Positions 1 to 9,458 of a stretch of 37,322 bases of DNA are shown here, one piece after another. How positions within the stretch are numbered: position 1 is the stretch's first letter; each line of letters begins with the position of its first letter. Location of the stretch: assembly GCA_030148605.1 (NCBI GenBank), contig JASBTD010000037.1, positions 1 through 37,322 of the forward strand. Direction: 5' to 3'. A program made the position numbers and the translations under genes. Below the pieces are notes generated by a model. The model was not told the DNA's origin, ran no database searches, and worked only from the letters and a program-made list of their open reading frames with translations. The DNA is from Erythrobacter sp. GTDB taxonomy: Bacteria > Pseudomonadota > Alphaproteobacteria > Sphingomonadales > Sphingomonadaceae.

Positions 1-495
1 CTGCGTGATATTCGCTGCAGGCGGCGCGTAAACCACCACGTCGGGTGTCAGGACAAGCTGGATCTGCTGCTGCTGGACCACCTGTTCAAGCGACGCGCGA
101 TACTGCGCAAGGATCTGCTCGACGGCATAAACGCGGGCGGCCTCTACCTGGTTGGAAAGCTGCGCGACTTCCTGCTCGATCGCCTGCAGGCGCTGGGCCT
201 GCGACGAGTTCTGTGCCGCTTGCTGTTCGGCTTCATCTAGCTGGTTATCATTGTTGGTGTCGAGCTGCTGCAGCAAGGTCTGGCTTTCCTGCTGGCGCGC
301 CTGAATCGTGTCGATCTGCGGCTTATACGTCGTCGCGATCTGCTGATATGCAGTGCCAAACGCATTGGTGTTGATCACCACTGCAGGCAGATTCACCGTT
401 GCGATGTTGCCCTGAACCTGCGCGGTAGCAGGGGCAGCGACTGCAACGGCGGTCGAGATGCTTGCAGCCGCAAGCAAAGTGCTGAAAAGTTTCAT
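1..495 (-). CDS. OmpH/Skp-family periplasmic chaperone (C-terminus beyond window)
   Basis: The first 165 codons are present; the gene runs off the left edge with no stop. An N-terminal signal peptide (MKLFSTLLAAA..., likely cleaved after ATAQ near residue 26) is followed by a Gln/Ala-rich helical region typical of the OmpH/Skp coiled-coil tentacles, then a beta-strand-like stretch (IQLVLTPDVVVY) that usually closes the Skp body. Skp proteins hold unfolded outer membrane proteins in the periplasm for the BAM complex. The start ATG overlaps the bamA stop (TAATG), so the two are translationally coupled, as in the usual bamA-skp order. Unusual for the family, residues 79-90 read as an EF-hand-like loop (DTNNDNQLDEAE). 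The family assignment is firm from context and composition. Confidence 0.9.
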   Translation of the reverse strand, partial: MKLFSTLLAAASISTAVAVAAPATAQVQGNIATVNLPAVVINTNAFGTAYQQIATTYKPQIDTIQARQQESQTLLQQLDTNNDNQLDEAEQQAAQNSSQAQRLQAIEQEVAQLSNQVEAARVYAVEQILAQYRASLEQVVQQQQIQLVLTPDVVVYAPPAANITQ

Positions 496-3197
496 TAGAA
501 TTGAGTTCCTACGTTAAACGTGAAGCGTTTTGTATCGTCGCCCTCTTCCTTGCTCAGGACATGGGCGAAGTCGATCCGGAACGGACCGAAGGGTGAATTC
601 CAGTTTACCCCGATGCCAACCGACATGCGGGGTTTAGCGGAATCACCAAGGAAAATCTCGCGGAAGCGGCTTCCCTGGATAATATTGGGCACATTCTGCG
701 TGACGCCATCTGCGGCGACCGGATTGGTGGTCAGCCGCGTGCTGCTGGTTCCATCGCCATTGTCGACAATCTCGAAGAACAAAAGCTCGCCATCAGCATT
801 GCGCTGCTGGATGCCATTGGGATTGTCTTGCAGAATCGGGCGAGTCACAGCGAACAGCGCACCCACATCGAAGAAGATCGAAGGCCTAAGGCCCAGTTCG
901 CGGGCACCCGACCCAAGCGGAATTTCAAGCTCCGCCCGGCCCAGGTAATAGGCCTTGCCGCCCAATGCATCATCCACCACTCGGTCGCGATCGGTGATCG
1001 CCACCGGATTGCCATCGGCATCGTCGATATATTGCTGGCGAAGCACACGCGGACCGACCCCGCGAATGTCGAACCCGCGGAATTGTGGCTCGCCAAGGAA
1101 GAAGCGATCAGTCAAAAGTACGCCATCAACTCCAGGCCCCTTCGAACCTTCGAGCGAGTTGATCGCGCCGCCTTCCGCCGAGACCGAGAAAATAAAGCCT
1201 GCGCCCACTGGCCAGTATTTGGCGCCACGGCCTCGTACGCGCACATATTTGACTGATCCGCCCAGGCCGGCAACCTCAGTGGTCAATGAAACGTTGCTTC
1301 CGCGCGTCGGTCGCAAACGGCTATCGAGCGAGTTGTGTGCGATGGTAAGGCCAACGATCGAACTTGTCCGCTTGCCCACCGCATCACAAAGGAAACGACC
1401 GGCGAACAATGGTTCGCATGTGCGAATGCCGTCGCCGTCGAAATCTGAAAAGAAGATATCACGATCAAGCGTGATGTCGTCAAAATTCAACGTGTAGCTA
1501 CCGATCAAAGAAACGAATTCTGTCAGTGGAACGCCCGCGCGCAGAGAGAAGCCTGTCGTCGCCTGTTCAAACGTCCGATTGCGATCGCGGCTACGGAAAT
1601 TGAAACTGTTGAATTCCCGCCGGAAGATATCGATCCCTGCGGAAATATTCCGGTCAAACAGATAAGGCTCAGTGAAACTGATCGATGCAGACCGGCTGAA
1701 GCGTGACCAGTTCACACTAAGCCCAACCGTCTGACCACGACCGCGGAAATTGCGCTGACGCACCGACGCGGCAAGGATGAAGCGTTCGAGCGACGAGAAA
1801 CCGGCAGACAGCTGCAATTCGCCGGTTGGCTGTTCCTCGACATTGGCTTCGAGCACGATCCGATCTGGCTGGCTGCCTTCGGTTTGCGTGACTTCGAAAT
1901 TCTCCTGGAAATATCCCAGCGAATTGATGCGCGCAGTTGTCCGGTTGACCTGCAGCGAGTTGAACGCGTCACCTTCAGCGATACGGAATTCGCGCCGCAC
2001 CACCTTGTCTTGCGTCAGAGTGTTGCCGTTGACATCCACCCGCTCGACATAGACCCGCGGCGCTTCGCGGATCACGAAATTGACGCTCATGGTCAGGTCT
2101 TCGCGGCTGCGATCGAAACGCGGTTGAACGTCTGCGAATGCATAGCCGAAGGTGCCGGCCAATTCGGTGATCTGCTCAACCGTATCTTCGACCAGCTTGG
2201 CATCGTACCAGTCACCGGAATTCATCGGCAGGTTCTGCGTCATCCGGTCGCTGTCGAAATCGCGCAGCTGGCTCTCAACGGTCACATCGCCGAATTTGTA
2301 GCGCTCACCTTCTTCCACCACATAAGTGATGATGAAGTCTTCCTTGTCAGGCGTAAGTTCGGCCACCGCAGAAACCACGCGGAAATCGGCATAGCCTTCA
2401 GTCAAGTAGAACTGACGCAGCTTCTGCTGGTCAAACGCCAGCCGGTCAGGGTCATAGCTGGTGTTCGAACTGAAGAAGCGATGCCAGCGCGCCTGCTTGG
2501 TCACCATTTCACTGCGCAGATCGCCGTCTGAGAACTGCTCGTTGCCAATGATATTGATCTGGCGGACCTTTGACTTGGGCCCTTCGCTGATCTCGAACAC
2601 GATATCGACACGGTTCTGCGGCAGCTGCACCATCTTTGGCTCGACAGTGGCGGCAAACCGGCCCTGTCGCTTGTACAGCTCGATAATGCGTGCCACGTCG
2701 GCGCGCACCTTGGACCGGGTAAATATCTGCCGCGGCGAAAGCTTGATTTCCGGGAGGATCTTGTCGTTTTTGAGGCGACGATTGCCTTCCAGAATGATGC
2801 GGTTGATGACGGGGTTTTCCGTCACTGTGATCACCACATTCCCGGCATCGTTGCGGATCGAGAAGTTCGAGAACAGTTCGGTCGCGCCAAGGTCCTTCAG
2901 CGCGCCGTCAGCGGCCACCGATGTGTATTCCTGCCCAACCCGCAAGCGAATATAGCTGAGGATGGTTTGCGGCTCGAGGCGCTCGGCCCCGACAACGCTG
3001 ATCGATCGGATCGTGTTATCGACCGGCTCCACTTCGGGTGCCGCGGGTTCAGCGGTTTCCTGCGCCTCTTCACTCGCAGTCTCCTGCGCGAGGGCGACCT
3101 GCGGCAAGCCGGCCAGCATAGTCGTGCCCAGCAACAGCGCAGCCAGCTGACTGGCCGGTTTCGCTTGGCCAGCACCTGCCTTCAAACGTCCACTCAT
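495..3197 (-). CDS. bamA: Outer membrane protein assembly factor BamA
   Basis: This is the Omp85-family core of the BAM complex, which folds and inserts beta-barrel proteins into the outer membrane. The 900 residues comprise a signal peptide (cleavage likely after VALA near residue 37), five POTRA domains starting near IRSISVVGAERLEP (about residue 63), and a C-terminal 16-strand barrel from roughly residue 460. The barrel has the usual alternating aromatic strands and ends in the terminal Phe (VGTQF) that serves as a BAM recognition signal. The length is normal to slightly long for alphaproteobacteria; the barrel contains extended polar loops, for example the Asp-rich one near DRDIFFSDFDGDG. 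It follows rseP after 157 bases and overlaps the OmpH gene by one base, a classical envelope-biogenesis order. Confidence 0.98.
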   Translation of the reverse strand: MSGRLKAGAGQAKPASQLAALLLGTTMLAGLPQVALAQETASEEAQETAEPAAPEVEPVDNTIRSISVVGAERLEPQTILSYIRLRVGQEYTSVAADGALKDLGATELFSNFSIRNDAGNVVITVTENPVINRIILEGNRRLKNDKILPEIKLSPRQIFTRSKVRADVARIIELYKRQGRFAATVEPKMVQLPQNRVDIVFEISEGPKSKVRQINIIGNEQFSDGDLRSEMVTKQARWHRFFSSNTSYDPDRLAFDQQKLRQFYLTEGYADFRVVSAVAELTPDKEDFIITYVVEEGERYKFGDVTVESQLRDFDSDRMTQNLPMNSGDWYDAKLVEDTVEQITELAGTFGYAFADVQPRFDRSREDLTMSVNFVIREAPRVYVERVDVNGNTLTQDKVVRREFRIAEGDAFNSLQVNRTTARINSLGYFQENFEVTQTEGSQPDRIVLEANVEEQPTGELQLSAGFSSLERFILAASVRQRNFRGRGQTVGLSVNWSRFSRSASISFTEPYLFDRNISAGIDIFRREFNSFNFRSRDRNRTFEQATTGFSLRAGVPLTEFVSLIGSYTLNFDDITLDRDIFFSDFDGDGIRTCEPLFAGRFLCDAVGKRTSSIVGLTIAHNSLDSRLRPTRGSNVSLTTEVAGLGGSVKYVRVRGRGAKYWPVGAGFIFSVSAEGGAINSLEGSKGPGVDGVLLTDRFFLGEPQFRGFDIRGVGPRVLRQQYIDDADGNPVAITDRDRVVDDALGGKAYYLGRAELEIPLGSGARELGLRPSIFFDVGALFAVTRPILQDNPNGIQQRNADGELLFFEIVDNGDGTSSTRLTTNPVAADGVTQNVPNIIQGSRFREIFLGDSAKPRMSVGIGVNWNSPFGPFRIDFAHVLSKEEGDDTKRFTFNVGTQF

Positions 3198-3354
3198 ATT
3201 CGCAAGATTCCCGTCTAACCCTATACCTTCAAGTGCCGCCCCCGGGCCCCGTACGTTCAGGCGCGGCGATTACCCAGCCGCCTCTGCCCGATGACGGGTT
3301 CGCAATCAAGCGGGAGAACCCGCCATCTGCCGCCCTACAGTGTCCTGTCCCCGA

Positions 3355-4455
3355 CTAACTCCCGAAAATCGGCAGCGAGACGATGTCATTCACCGTGACG
3401 ACCACCATCAGCATAAGCACAAGAGCCATGCCAGTGCGGTACGCCCATTCCTGGCCGCGCGGACCCACCGGCTTCCGGCGGACAGCTTCTGCCGCGTAGA
3501 ATGCCAGGTGCCCACCGTCGAGAGCGGGGATTGGCAGGAGGTTAATGAATGCCAAGTTAATTGAGATCAGCGCTGCGAAACTCACCAGAGCGAGCGGGCC
3601 CAAGCTCAGCTGCTCGCCAGAATATTTGGCGATCTTGATCGGGCCACCAAGCTCCTTGATCGAACGGTCACCCAGCACGATCTGCTGCAGGCCGGTGACC
3701 ATCATCTTCATCAGACCGATGCTTTGATCGAAGGCCAGCACCACCGCTTCGATTGGCCCGACCGGGATAATCTCCGGATCTTGCGAGTAGACACCCAGGC
3801 GCCCGACGCGCGATTCATTGCCGAAACGATCAGTCTCGATGCTCTCGCCGATTGTGACCGGCAGCATTTGCTCGTCGCCATCACGCAGGAATGTGATTTC
3901 GATTTCGCGCCCGGGGTACATCATCACCAGCGGGCCGATATCGGCAAATTGTTCGATCTCTTGACCATCGATTGCTGTGATCAGATCGCCTTGCTCAAGG
4001 CCTGCGTCACGCGCTGCGGACACTTCCGCAAACCGCCCGATTTCATTGTGCGCTTCGATCTTGCCATATGCGAGGTTGAACGAAGCAAAGATCGCCACTG
4101 CAACAATCAGGTTGGTGGCTGGGCCAGCAAAGACAATCAGCGCTCGCTTCCACAGCGCTTTGCACTGGAACGTGTCGTCGTCGGCAGGCGCATTGGGATC
4201 AGCAATACTTGCCGGGTTCATATCGCCTTTGAACTGGACATATCCGCCAAGCGGGATCGCGGCGAGTTTCCATCGCGTGCCGCGCCTGTCAGTCCAGCCG
4301 GCAAGTTCCTTGCCGAAGCCGATCGAGAAAGCATCTGCTTTCACCCCGAACCAGCGCCCGACAAGGTAATGACCTAGCTCATGCACCGTAACCAACGGCC
4401 CCAGCACAAGCAGGAAACCGACGATCCACATCCAGACTGGTGGCGATTCAAACAA
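3355..4455 (-). CDS. rseP: Site-2 protease RseP (M50 zinc metalloprotease)
   Basis: This is an inner-membrane intramembrane protease that, in characterised bacteria, cleaves anti-sigma factors and signal-peptide remnants. The zinc motif HELGH lies in the first membrane helix (H25, E26, H29), a single PDZ domain sits in the middle (around GDLITAIDGQEIEQ), and the second catalytic motif LDGG is near residue 313, followed by a C-terminal membrane segment. At 366 residues it is shorter than the E. coli enzyme, which has two PDZ domains; one PDZ is common in alphaproteobacteria. The start chosen is TTG at 4455: a GGAG lies nine bases upstream and the codon directly abuts the dxr stop. The ATG at 4431 has no Shine-Dalgarno and would trim residues just before the first helix. 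Confidence 0.95.
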   Translation of the reverse strand: MFESPPVWMWIVGFLLVLGPLVTVHELGHYLVGRWFGVKADAFSIGFGKELAGWTDRRGTRWKLAAIPLGGYVQFKGDMNPASIADPNAPADDDTFQCKALWKRALIVFAGPATNLIVAVAIFASFNLAYGKIEAHNEIGRFAEVSAARDAGLEQGDLITAIDGQEIEQFADIGPLVMMYPGREIEITFLRDGDEQMLPVTIGESIETDRFGNESRVGRLGVYSQDPEIIPVGPIEAVVLAFDQSIGLMKMMVTGLQQIVLGDRSIKELGGPIKIAKYSGEQLSLGPLALVSFAALISINLAFINLLPIPALDGGHLAFYAAEAVRRKPVGPRGQEWAYRTGMALVLMLMVVVTVNDIVSLPIFGS

Positions 4456-5610
4456 TTAGGCGTGCTCCAAAATCTCGCGTGCAGCCGCACGAGCCTCTCG
4501 ATCAACGTTAAGAACGTCATCGAGGCATTGCGGCGCTGGCGCGCTATAACGGTTTAGTGTGTTTTCCACCACTACGGTAATATCCATGAACCCGATCTGA
4601 CCGGCCAGAAATGCTGCAACAGCCACTTCATTGGCTGCATTGAGCGTGGCCGGCGCCCCTGCCCCCGCTTCGATCGCTTCTCGCGCCAGGCGGGTTGCAG
4701 GGAAACGTTGTTCATCCGGCGCGAAGAAGCTCAGCTCACCTATTGCCGCAAGATCGAGCGGGGCCATCGGCGTCTCCATCCGCTTGGGCCAAGCAAGGCA
4801 AGAGGCGATTGGCACGCGCATATCCGAAGGGCCAAGCTGCGCCAGCGTGGACCGATCGCGATATTCGACCATAGAATGGATCACGCTTTGCGGGTGGACC
4901 ACGATTTTCAAGCGCTCTAGCCCCACAGGGAACAAATGATGCGCTTCGATATATTCGAGCCCCTTGTTCATCATCGTCGCGCTATCCACGCTGATCTTCG
5001 CACCCATGCTCCAGTTGGGATGCGCGATAGCCTGCGCGGGGGTAGCAACCTTGAGCTCTTCCAAGGTCCACGTCCGCAGCGGTCCGCCGCTTGCAGTCAG
5101 TGTGATCCGCGCGACATCCTCAATCCGGTTGCCCTGCAGACACTGAAAGATGGCGTTGTGCTCGCTATCGACCGGAAGCAGTGTCGCGCCATGTTTCGCG
5201 ACTGCTGCCGTCATGACGTCGCCGGCGGAAACGAGCGCTTCCTTGTTCGCCAGCGCGACAATCCCGCCGCGGGTAATCGCAGACATAACCGGGGCGAGGC
5301 CCGCACAACCGACAATCGCGGCAACAGTAATGTCGACCGGGCGCGCAGCCGCTTCGCATAAAGCCTCGCGGCCACCCGCCGCTTCAATGCCTGTGCCTGC
5401 CAATGCATCACGAAGCTGGGGCAGGCAGCCTTCGTCGCTTACCACTGCCAGCCTCGCATCGAATTCGCGAGCAAACCGGGCAAGTTTGTCGACGCTGCCA
5501 TTGGCGGTAAGGACTTCGACCTGCCAGTCCTCAGGATTGCGACGGATCAGATCAAGCGTCTGCTCTCCGACAGAACCCGTTGCGCCAAGGATGGAGATCG
5601 AACGGGTCAT
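4456..5610 (-). CDS. dxr: 1-deoxy-D-xylulose 5-phosphate reductoisomerase
   Basis: This enzyme converts DXP to 2-C-methyl-D-erythritol 4-phosphate with NADPH, the committed step of the MEP isoprenoid pathway. Visible features are the N-terminal NADPH-binding motif GATGSVGEQT (about residues 9-18), the central acidic/substrate block LPVDSEHNAIFQCL, the ASGGP loop, and the NWSMGAKISVDSATMMNKG metal/substrate region. The length is 384 residues, typical for the family. The start is ATG at 5610, which overlaps the cdsA stop in an ATGA; an in-frame extension to 5628 lies inside cdsA and is not needed. It feeds isopentenyl units toward undecaprenyl synthesis by UppS, encoded two genes upstream. Confidence 0.98.
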   Translation of the reverse strand: MTRSISILGATGSVGEQTLDLIRRNPEDWQVEVLTANGSVDKLARFAREFDARLAVVSDEGCLPQLRDALAGTGIEAAGGREALCEAAARPVDITVAAIVGCAGLAPVMSAITRGGIVALANKEALVSAGDVMTAAVAKHGATLLPVDSEHNAIFQCLQGNRIEDVARITLTASGGPLRTWTLEELKVATPAQAIAHPNWSMGAKISVDSATMMNKGLEYIEAHHLFPVGLERLKIVVHPQSVIHSMVEYRDRSTLAQLGPSDMRVPIASCLAWPKRMETPMAPLDLAAIGELSFFAPDEQRFPATRLAREAIEAGAGAPATLNAANEVAVAAFLAGQIGFMDITVVVENTLNRYSAPAPQCLDDVLNVDREARAAAREILEHA

Positions 5611-6287
5611 GGGTGCGCCACAAACCACAGGAAAAGCGTAACGATAGCGACTGGAAGCAAGCCATCCACGCGGTCAAACACGCCCCCATGCCCCGGAATA
5701 AGGTTTGACGAGTCTTTCACGCCAGCACGGCGTTTGAGCCAGCTTTCGAAGAAATCGCCCGATTGCGCGATTACCGCCAAGGCAGCGCCGATACCCAGTG
5801 CAACAAGGCCCATCGGCGAAAAGGCGCGGTCGCCAACATTCGAGTAGAAGAACGCCAGCGATACGAGCGCGGCGGCCAACATGCCGCCGCCCAAGCCTGC
5901 CCAGGTCTTGGACGGGCTGATTTTCGGCGCGATCTTGGGTCCGCCGATCGAACGACCACTGAAATAGGCCCCGACATCGGTTGCAATAACGATCGCCAGC
6001 GCGCCAATCACCACTTCGATCGGAAGAATAACGAGCGCGTAGGCAGCTGTCGCGATATATGCTCCGCCCAGGAACAGCGCGACCAAGCGTGCGCCTTTGC
6101 CTTCGAACGCGAACATCACCAGCCTACCGAACTCGCTCACGCACACGACTGCAATGATCAATGCAAACAGGTCAAACCAAACCCCGCCCAGCCACAATGC
6201 CGTGCCAGCAACCGCCAGCATCACCACTGCCGAGGCAAACCGCACCGGCAGGTCAGAATTCTTCTGAGAAGTTTCAACGTCCGCCAA
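5607..6287 (-). CDS. cdsA: Phosphatidate cytidylyltransferase (CDP-diglyceride synthase)
   Basis: This integral membrane enzyme makes CDP-diacylglycerol from phosphatidate and CTP, the precursor used by PssA encoded at 10746-11555. Several hydrophobic helices are followed by the complete family signature near the C-terminus: KRRAGVKDSSNLIPGHGG and then VFDRVDG. The TTG at 6287 is preferred as start because GGGAG lies seven bases upstream and the overlap with uppS is then only 14 bases. An ATG at 6314 is in frame but would overlap uppS by about 40 bases. The TGA stop overlaps the dxr start (ATGA). The product is about 226 residues, somewhat short compared with the E. coli enzyme but usual for sphingomonads. 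Confidence 0.95.
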   Translation of the reverse strand: MADVETSQKNSDLPVRFASAVVMLAVAGTALWLGGVWFDLFALIIAVVCVSEFGRLVMFAFEGKGARLVALFLGGAYIATAAYALVILPIEVVIGALAIVIATDVGAYFSGRSIGGPKIAPKISPSKTWAGLGGGMLAAALVSLAFFYSNVGDRAFSPMGLVALGIGAALAVIAQSGDFFESWLKRRAGVKDSSNLIPGHGGVFDRVDGLLPVAIVTLFLWFVAHP

Positions 6288-6969
6288 AGCGCCGCTCCCG
6301 CCTCGCAAAATCATCAAGGGCTGTCTCTAGCATCTCCGGCGTAAAATCGGGCCATAGCGTGTCGACGAAAAGCATCTCTGCATAAGCCGATTGCCATAGC
6401 AGGAAGTTCGACAGGCGAATCTCTCCGCTGGTGCGGATCAACAGGTCAAGCGGTGGCAAGTCATTGGTGTCGAGGTTCGCTGCAATACTCGCTTCGTTCA
6501 CATCGCCAATCGCCGCCGCTTTCGCCGCGGCGCGCGCAATCTCCTGCTGCGAGCCGTAATTGAGCGCCACAGCGACGGTGTGTGAACCCTGGCTGGTTTT
6601 CTCCAGCGCATCTTCGAGCATTTCTACAATATCGGGCGCAAGTGATTGCCAGTCGCCAATAATCTTCAAGCGGACCTTGTTGTCGATGAACTGCTGCAAG
6701 TCCGATTTGATGAATTTACGCATCAGGTTCATCAGATCATCGACTTCGTCTTCGCTGCGCTTCCAGTTCTCCGACGAAAATGCATAAAGCGTCAGGCAAT
6801 CGAGACCTGAGCCGTCCAGGCTGCGCACCAGCTTGCGAACGGCCTCTACGCCGCGCTGGTGCCCGACCGAGCGTGGCAATCCGCGCTTTTTCGCCCAACG
6901 GCCATTGCCGTCCATGATAATGGCGACGTGGCGCGCGCGAGCCGCATCTTGAGAGGGCGTATCGCCCAT
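6274..6969 (-). CDS. uppS: Isoprenyl transferase (undecaprenyl diphosphate synthase)
   Basis: This is a cis-prenyltransferase that elongates farnesyl diphosphate to the C55 carrier lipid for peptidoglycan and polysaccharide synthesis. The catalytic start IIMDGNGRWAKKRG (Asp and Arg of the diphosphate site, about residues 17-30), the FSSENWKR motif, and the C-terminal signature RTSGEIRLSNFLLWQSAYAE are all present. The length of 231 residues is normal. It sits 24 bases downstream of frr and its end overlaps cdsA. The frr-uppS-cdsA-dxr order is the common proteobacterial arrangement. Confidence 0.97.
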   Translation of the reverse strand: MGDTPSQDAARARHVAIIMDGNGRWAKKRGLPRSVGHQRGVEAVRKLVRSLDGSGLDCLTLYAFSSENWKRSEDEVDDLMNLMRKFIKSDLQQFIDNKVRLKIIGDWQSLAPDIVEMLEDALEKTSQGSHTVAVALNYGSQQEIARAAAKAAAIGDVNEASIAANLDTNDLPPLDLLIRTSGEIRLSNFLLWQSAYAEMLFVDTLWPDFTPEMLETALDDFARRERRFGGR

Positions 6970-6993
6970 CTGTCCCCTCCGGCTACCCCAACC

Positions 6994-7551
6994 TCACTGA
7001 GTCAGGATTTCCTGTTCCTTCTTCGCCGCAGCCTCGTCTGTTTCAGCAACATATTTGTCAGTCAGCTTCTGGACCTCGTCTTCGTGGCGCTTGCGCTCGT
7101 CTTCCGAAATGTCCTTCTTCTTCTCGTCGGCCTTCAGTGCTTCCATCCCGTCACGGCGCACATTGCGAATCGCGATCTTGGCCTTTTCCGCATATTGGCC
7201 AGCCAGCTTGGCCAGTTCCTTGCGGCGTTCTTCCGTCAAATCGGGGATAGGCAAGCGAATGGTCTGGCCATCAATCATGGGATTGAGGCCCAGATTGGCA
7301 TGCGCAATGCCTTTCTCGACTGCGATCACATTCGACTTGTCCCACACCTGCACGCTCAACATGCGCGGTTCCGGCGCGGATACAGTGGCAACCTGTGCCA
7401 ATGGCATCATCGCGCCGTAGACCTCGCACACCACCGGATCGAGCAGGCTGGTGTTCGCGCGGCCTGTGCGCAAGCCGCCAAGATCGCCCTTCAGCGATTC
7501 CACGGCGCCTTTCATCCGGCGTTCGATATCTGCCTTGTCATATTGCGGCAT
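6994..7551 (-). CDS. frr: Ribosome recycling factor
   Basis: The 185-residue RRF dissociates post-termination 70S ribosomes with EF-G. The conserved core is visible: the N-terminal [20 protein letters not shown] helix, the RANTSLLD loop, the [12 protein letters not shown] segment of domain II, and the long C-terminal helix with [10 protein letters not shown]. The length is standard. It starts three bases after the pyrH stop (7555), so it is surely co-transcribed with pyrH, as in most bacteria. Confidence 0.98.
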   Translation of the reverse strand: MPQYDKADIERRMKGAVESLKGDLGGLRTGRANTSLLDPVVCEVYGAMMPLAQVATVSAPEPRMLSVQVWDKSNVIAVEKGIAHANLGLNPMIDGQTIRLPIPDLTEERRKELAKLAGQYAEKAKIAIRNVRRDGMEALKADEKKKDISEDERKRHEDEVQKLTDKYVAETDEAAAKKEQEILTQ

Positions 7552-7554
7552 GGT

Positions 7555-8277
7555 TCAGGCTTCCTCTTGTACGATTGTCTGCACGCCGTTCCCTTCGAGC
7601 ACGCGGGCAACATTGCCCTTTTCGCGGATCGAGAAGACGACGATGGGAATGGTGTTTTCGCGGCAGAGCGCCACGGCGGTAGCGTCCATAACCTTGAGAT
7701 TGTCGGACAACACCTGATCATAGCTGATCGTGTCGAAACGCTTGGCATCGGGGTTATGCTTGGGATCGCTGTCATACACCCCGTCAACGCTGGTGCCTTT
7801 GAGCAAGGCGTCGCAATTCATTTCGGCTGCGCGCAAGGCCGCGCCGGTATCCGTCGTGAAGAAGGGATTGCCGGTACCGGCGGCAAAGATAACGATCCGG
7901 CCCTTCTGCAAATGGCGCTCCGCTCGGCGGCGGATATAGGGTTCGCATACCGAGGACATCGGGATCGCGCTCTGCACCCGTGTCTGAACCCCTGCCTGCT
8001 CAAGCGCGTTCTGCATCGCCAGCGCGTTCATCACCGTCGCCAACATGCCCATGTAGTCACCGGTGGTGCGGTCCAGCCCCTTGGCAGCGCCCGCAACCCC
8101 GCGAAAGATATTGCCGCCGCCGATAACGAGACAGATCTCCAGTCCGGTGTCCTTGGCAGCTTTTACTTCCTCGGCCAGTCGCGCGACATATTCAGGATCA
8201 ATACCGTATTCCTGATTGCCCATCAGCACCTCGCCCGAAAGCTTCAGGAGAATGCGTTTGTATGCCTTGTCGTTCAT
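7555..8277 (-). CDS. pyrH: Uridylate kinase (UMP kinase)
   Basis: This hexameric UMP kinase of the amino acid kinase fold phosphorylates UMP to UDP in pyrimidine synthesis. Diagnostic segments are [14 protein letters not shown] at the N-terminus, the [11 protein letters not shown] glycine loop, the [12 protein letters not shown] helix, and the ATP-site region [18 protein letters not shown]. Its 240 residues match the family length. It is the first gene of the envelope operon: upstream, between 8278 and 8355, lies room for its own promoter, and the tsf terminator separates it from rpsB-tsf. Confidence 0.98.
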   Translation of the reverse strand: MNDKAYKRILLKLSGEVLMGNQEYGIDPEYVARLAEEVKAAKDTGLEICLVIGGGNIFRGVAGAAKGLDRTTGDYMGMLATVMNALAMQNALEQAGVQTRVQSAIPMSSVCEPYIRRRAERHLQKGRIVIFAAGTGNPFFTTDTGAALRAAEMNCDALLKGTSVDGVYDSDPKHNPDAKRFDTISYDQVLSDNLKVMDATAVALCRENTIPIVVFSIREKGNVARVLEGNGVQTIVQEEA

Positions 8278-8354
8278 GGGCGATCAGAATCCGGTCAGTA
8301 TTGAGTTGCGAGGTCTTTAACGGCCTTGATTGCCCCTGCCAAGCACAGCGCCGA

Positions 8355-8392
8355 ATAGAAAACGGCCGCCGAACCATAAGGTCCAGCGGCCG
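8355..8392 (-). terminator. Intrinsic terminator of rpsB-tsf
   Basis: Read on the minus strand, CGGCCGC at 8392-8386 pairs perfectly with GCGGCCG at 8369-8363. An inner GGACC/GGTTC helix closes on a TTAT loop, and a run TTTTC follows the stem. It lies 25 bases after the tsf stop. It separates the translation-factor operon from pyrH and implies a separate promoter for pyrH-frr-uppS-cdsA-dxr-rseP-bamA. Confidence 0.85.
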
Positions 8393-8417
8393 CCTTGAAT
8401 TATTCAGCTGCTAAAGA

Positions 8418-9344
8418 TTAGCCGCCGACTGCAGCTGCAACCTCTGCAGCGAAGTCGCTTTCTTCCTTCTCGATGCCTTCACCGAGCTGGAAGCGGACAT
8501 AATCGACAAGCTTGATCGAGCCGCCGTTTTCCTTTGCTGTACGTGCGACAACATCTTCAACCGAAGTCTTGTTGTCCATCACGAACATCTGGCTGAGCAG
8601 CGCGTTTTCCTTTGCAAACTTGTTGATTGCGCCTTCGACCATCTTTTCCTGAACGTTTTCAGGCTTGCCGCTTTCAGCAGCCTTTTCAGCAGCGATGGCA
8701 CGCTCGCGCGCGATCACTTCCGGATCGAGACCTTCAGCGTTCAGAGCTTGCGGGAACATCGAAGCAATGTGCATGGCCAGCTGTTTACCGAACGGCTCAA
8801 GCACATCTGCGCCAAGGTCGCTTTCCAAGGCAACCAGCACGCCAATCTTGCCCAGGCCTTCAGCGGCGGCATTGTGCACGTAAGAAACGATCGCGCCTTG
8901 TGACACAGTCACACTTTGCATGCGGCGAACCTGCTGGTTTTCACCGATGGTCGCGACATTGTCAGTCAGCTTGTCAGCCACAGTGCCGCCATCGGGATAT
9001 GCAGCCGCCTTCAGCGCGTCTACGTCATCACTGCCAACAGAAAGCGCGACCTGCGTGGTCTTGCGCACGAAGTCCTGGAACTTGTCATTCTTGGCAACAA
9101 AGTCTGTCTCCGAGTTCACTTCAACGGCCACGCCCTTGGTGCCTTCGACAGCAACGCCAACAAGGCCTTCAGCAGCAGTGCGGCTCGACTTCTTCTGAGC
9201 AGTGGCGAGACCCTTGGCACGCAGTGCGTCGACTGCGGCTTCGATATCGCCATTTGCTTCTTCCAGTGCCTTCTTCGCGTCCATCATGCCCGCGCCAGTC
9301 TTTTCGCGCAGGGCCTTCACATCAGCGGCAGAAAATGCAGCCAT
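8418..9344 (-). CDS. tsf: Translation elongation factor Ts
   Basis: EF-Ts is the guanine nucleotide exchange factor for EF-Tu. The N-terminal UBA-like domain with [19 protein letters not shown] and the core motif [14 protein letters not shown] are unmistakable, followed by the dimerisation and C-terminal modules ([22 protein letters not shown] end reading [16 protein letters not shown]). At 308 residues it is the usual alphaproteobacterial length. It lies 114 bases downstream of rpsB and is followed by a strong terminator. Confidence 0.98.
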   Translation of the reverse strand: MAAFSAADVKALREKTGAGMMDAKKALEEANGDIEAAVDALRAKGLATAQKKSSRTAAEGLVGVAVEGTKGVAVEVNSETDFVAKNDKFQDFVRKTTQVALSVGSDDVDALKAAAYPDGGTVADKLTDNVATIGENQQVRRMQSVTVSQGAIVSYVHNAAAEGLGKIGVLVALESDLGADVLEPFGKQLAMHIASMFPQALNAEGLDPEVIARERAIAAEKAAESGKPENVQEKMVEGAINKFAKENALLSQMFVMDNKTSVEDVVARTAKENGGSIKLVDYVRFQLGEGIEKEESDFAAEVAAAVGG

Positions 9345-9422
9345 GGTGATTTCCTTTTCAATATCGTCTGTGTGCGCCGCACTCCACCTGAATGCGGGAT
9401 CACGGCGCGCTAGGGGTATCAG

Positions 9423-9444
9423 GTGACGCGCCAGTGACGCGCCA
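9423..9444. repeat. 11-bp perfect tandem duplication in the rpsB-tsf spacer
   Basis: GTGACGCGCCA occurs twice head to tail in the 114-base spacer between rpsB and tsf. It is GC-rich and read in the RNA of the operon. No function can be assigned; it may be simple slippage. Confidence 0.7.
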
Positions 9445-9458
9445 GCTGAAAAAGATGC

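Noticed and set aside
1884..2531. Plus-strand 215-codon open frame inside bamA
   Set aside because: It is antisense to the POTRA-coding part of bamA, with no credible ribosome binding site or family resemblance.
3310..3323. Hairpin GCGGG-AGAA-CCCGC in the rseP-bamA spacer as a terminator
   Set aside because: The stem is only 5 bp, no T-tract follows on the minus strand, and it lies between two genes that are normally co-transcribed.
6859..8304. Plus-strand 481-codon open frame across uppS, frr and pyrH
   Set aside because: It is antisense to three unmistakable conserved genes and its translation has shadow-like composition (His, Arg and Ala rich) with no recognisable motif.
9423..9444. Tandem repeat as a possible CRISPR or regulatory array
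   Set aside because: There are only two directly adjacent 11-bp units with no spacers; nothing else in the window resembles a CRISPR array.
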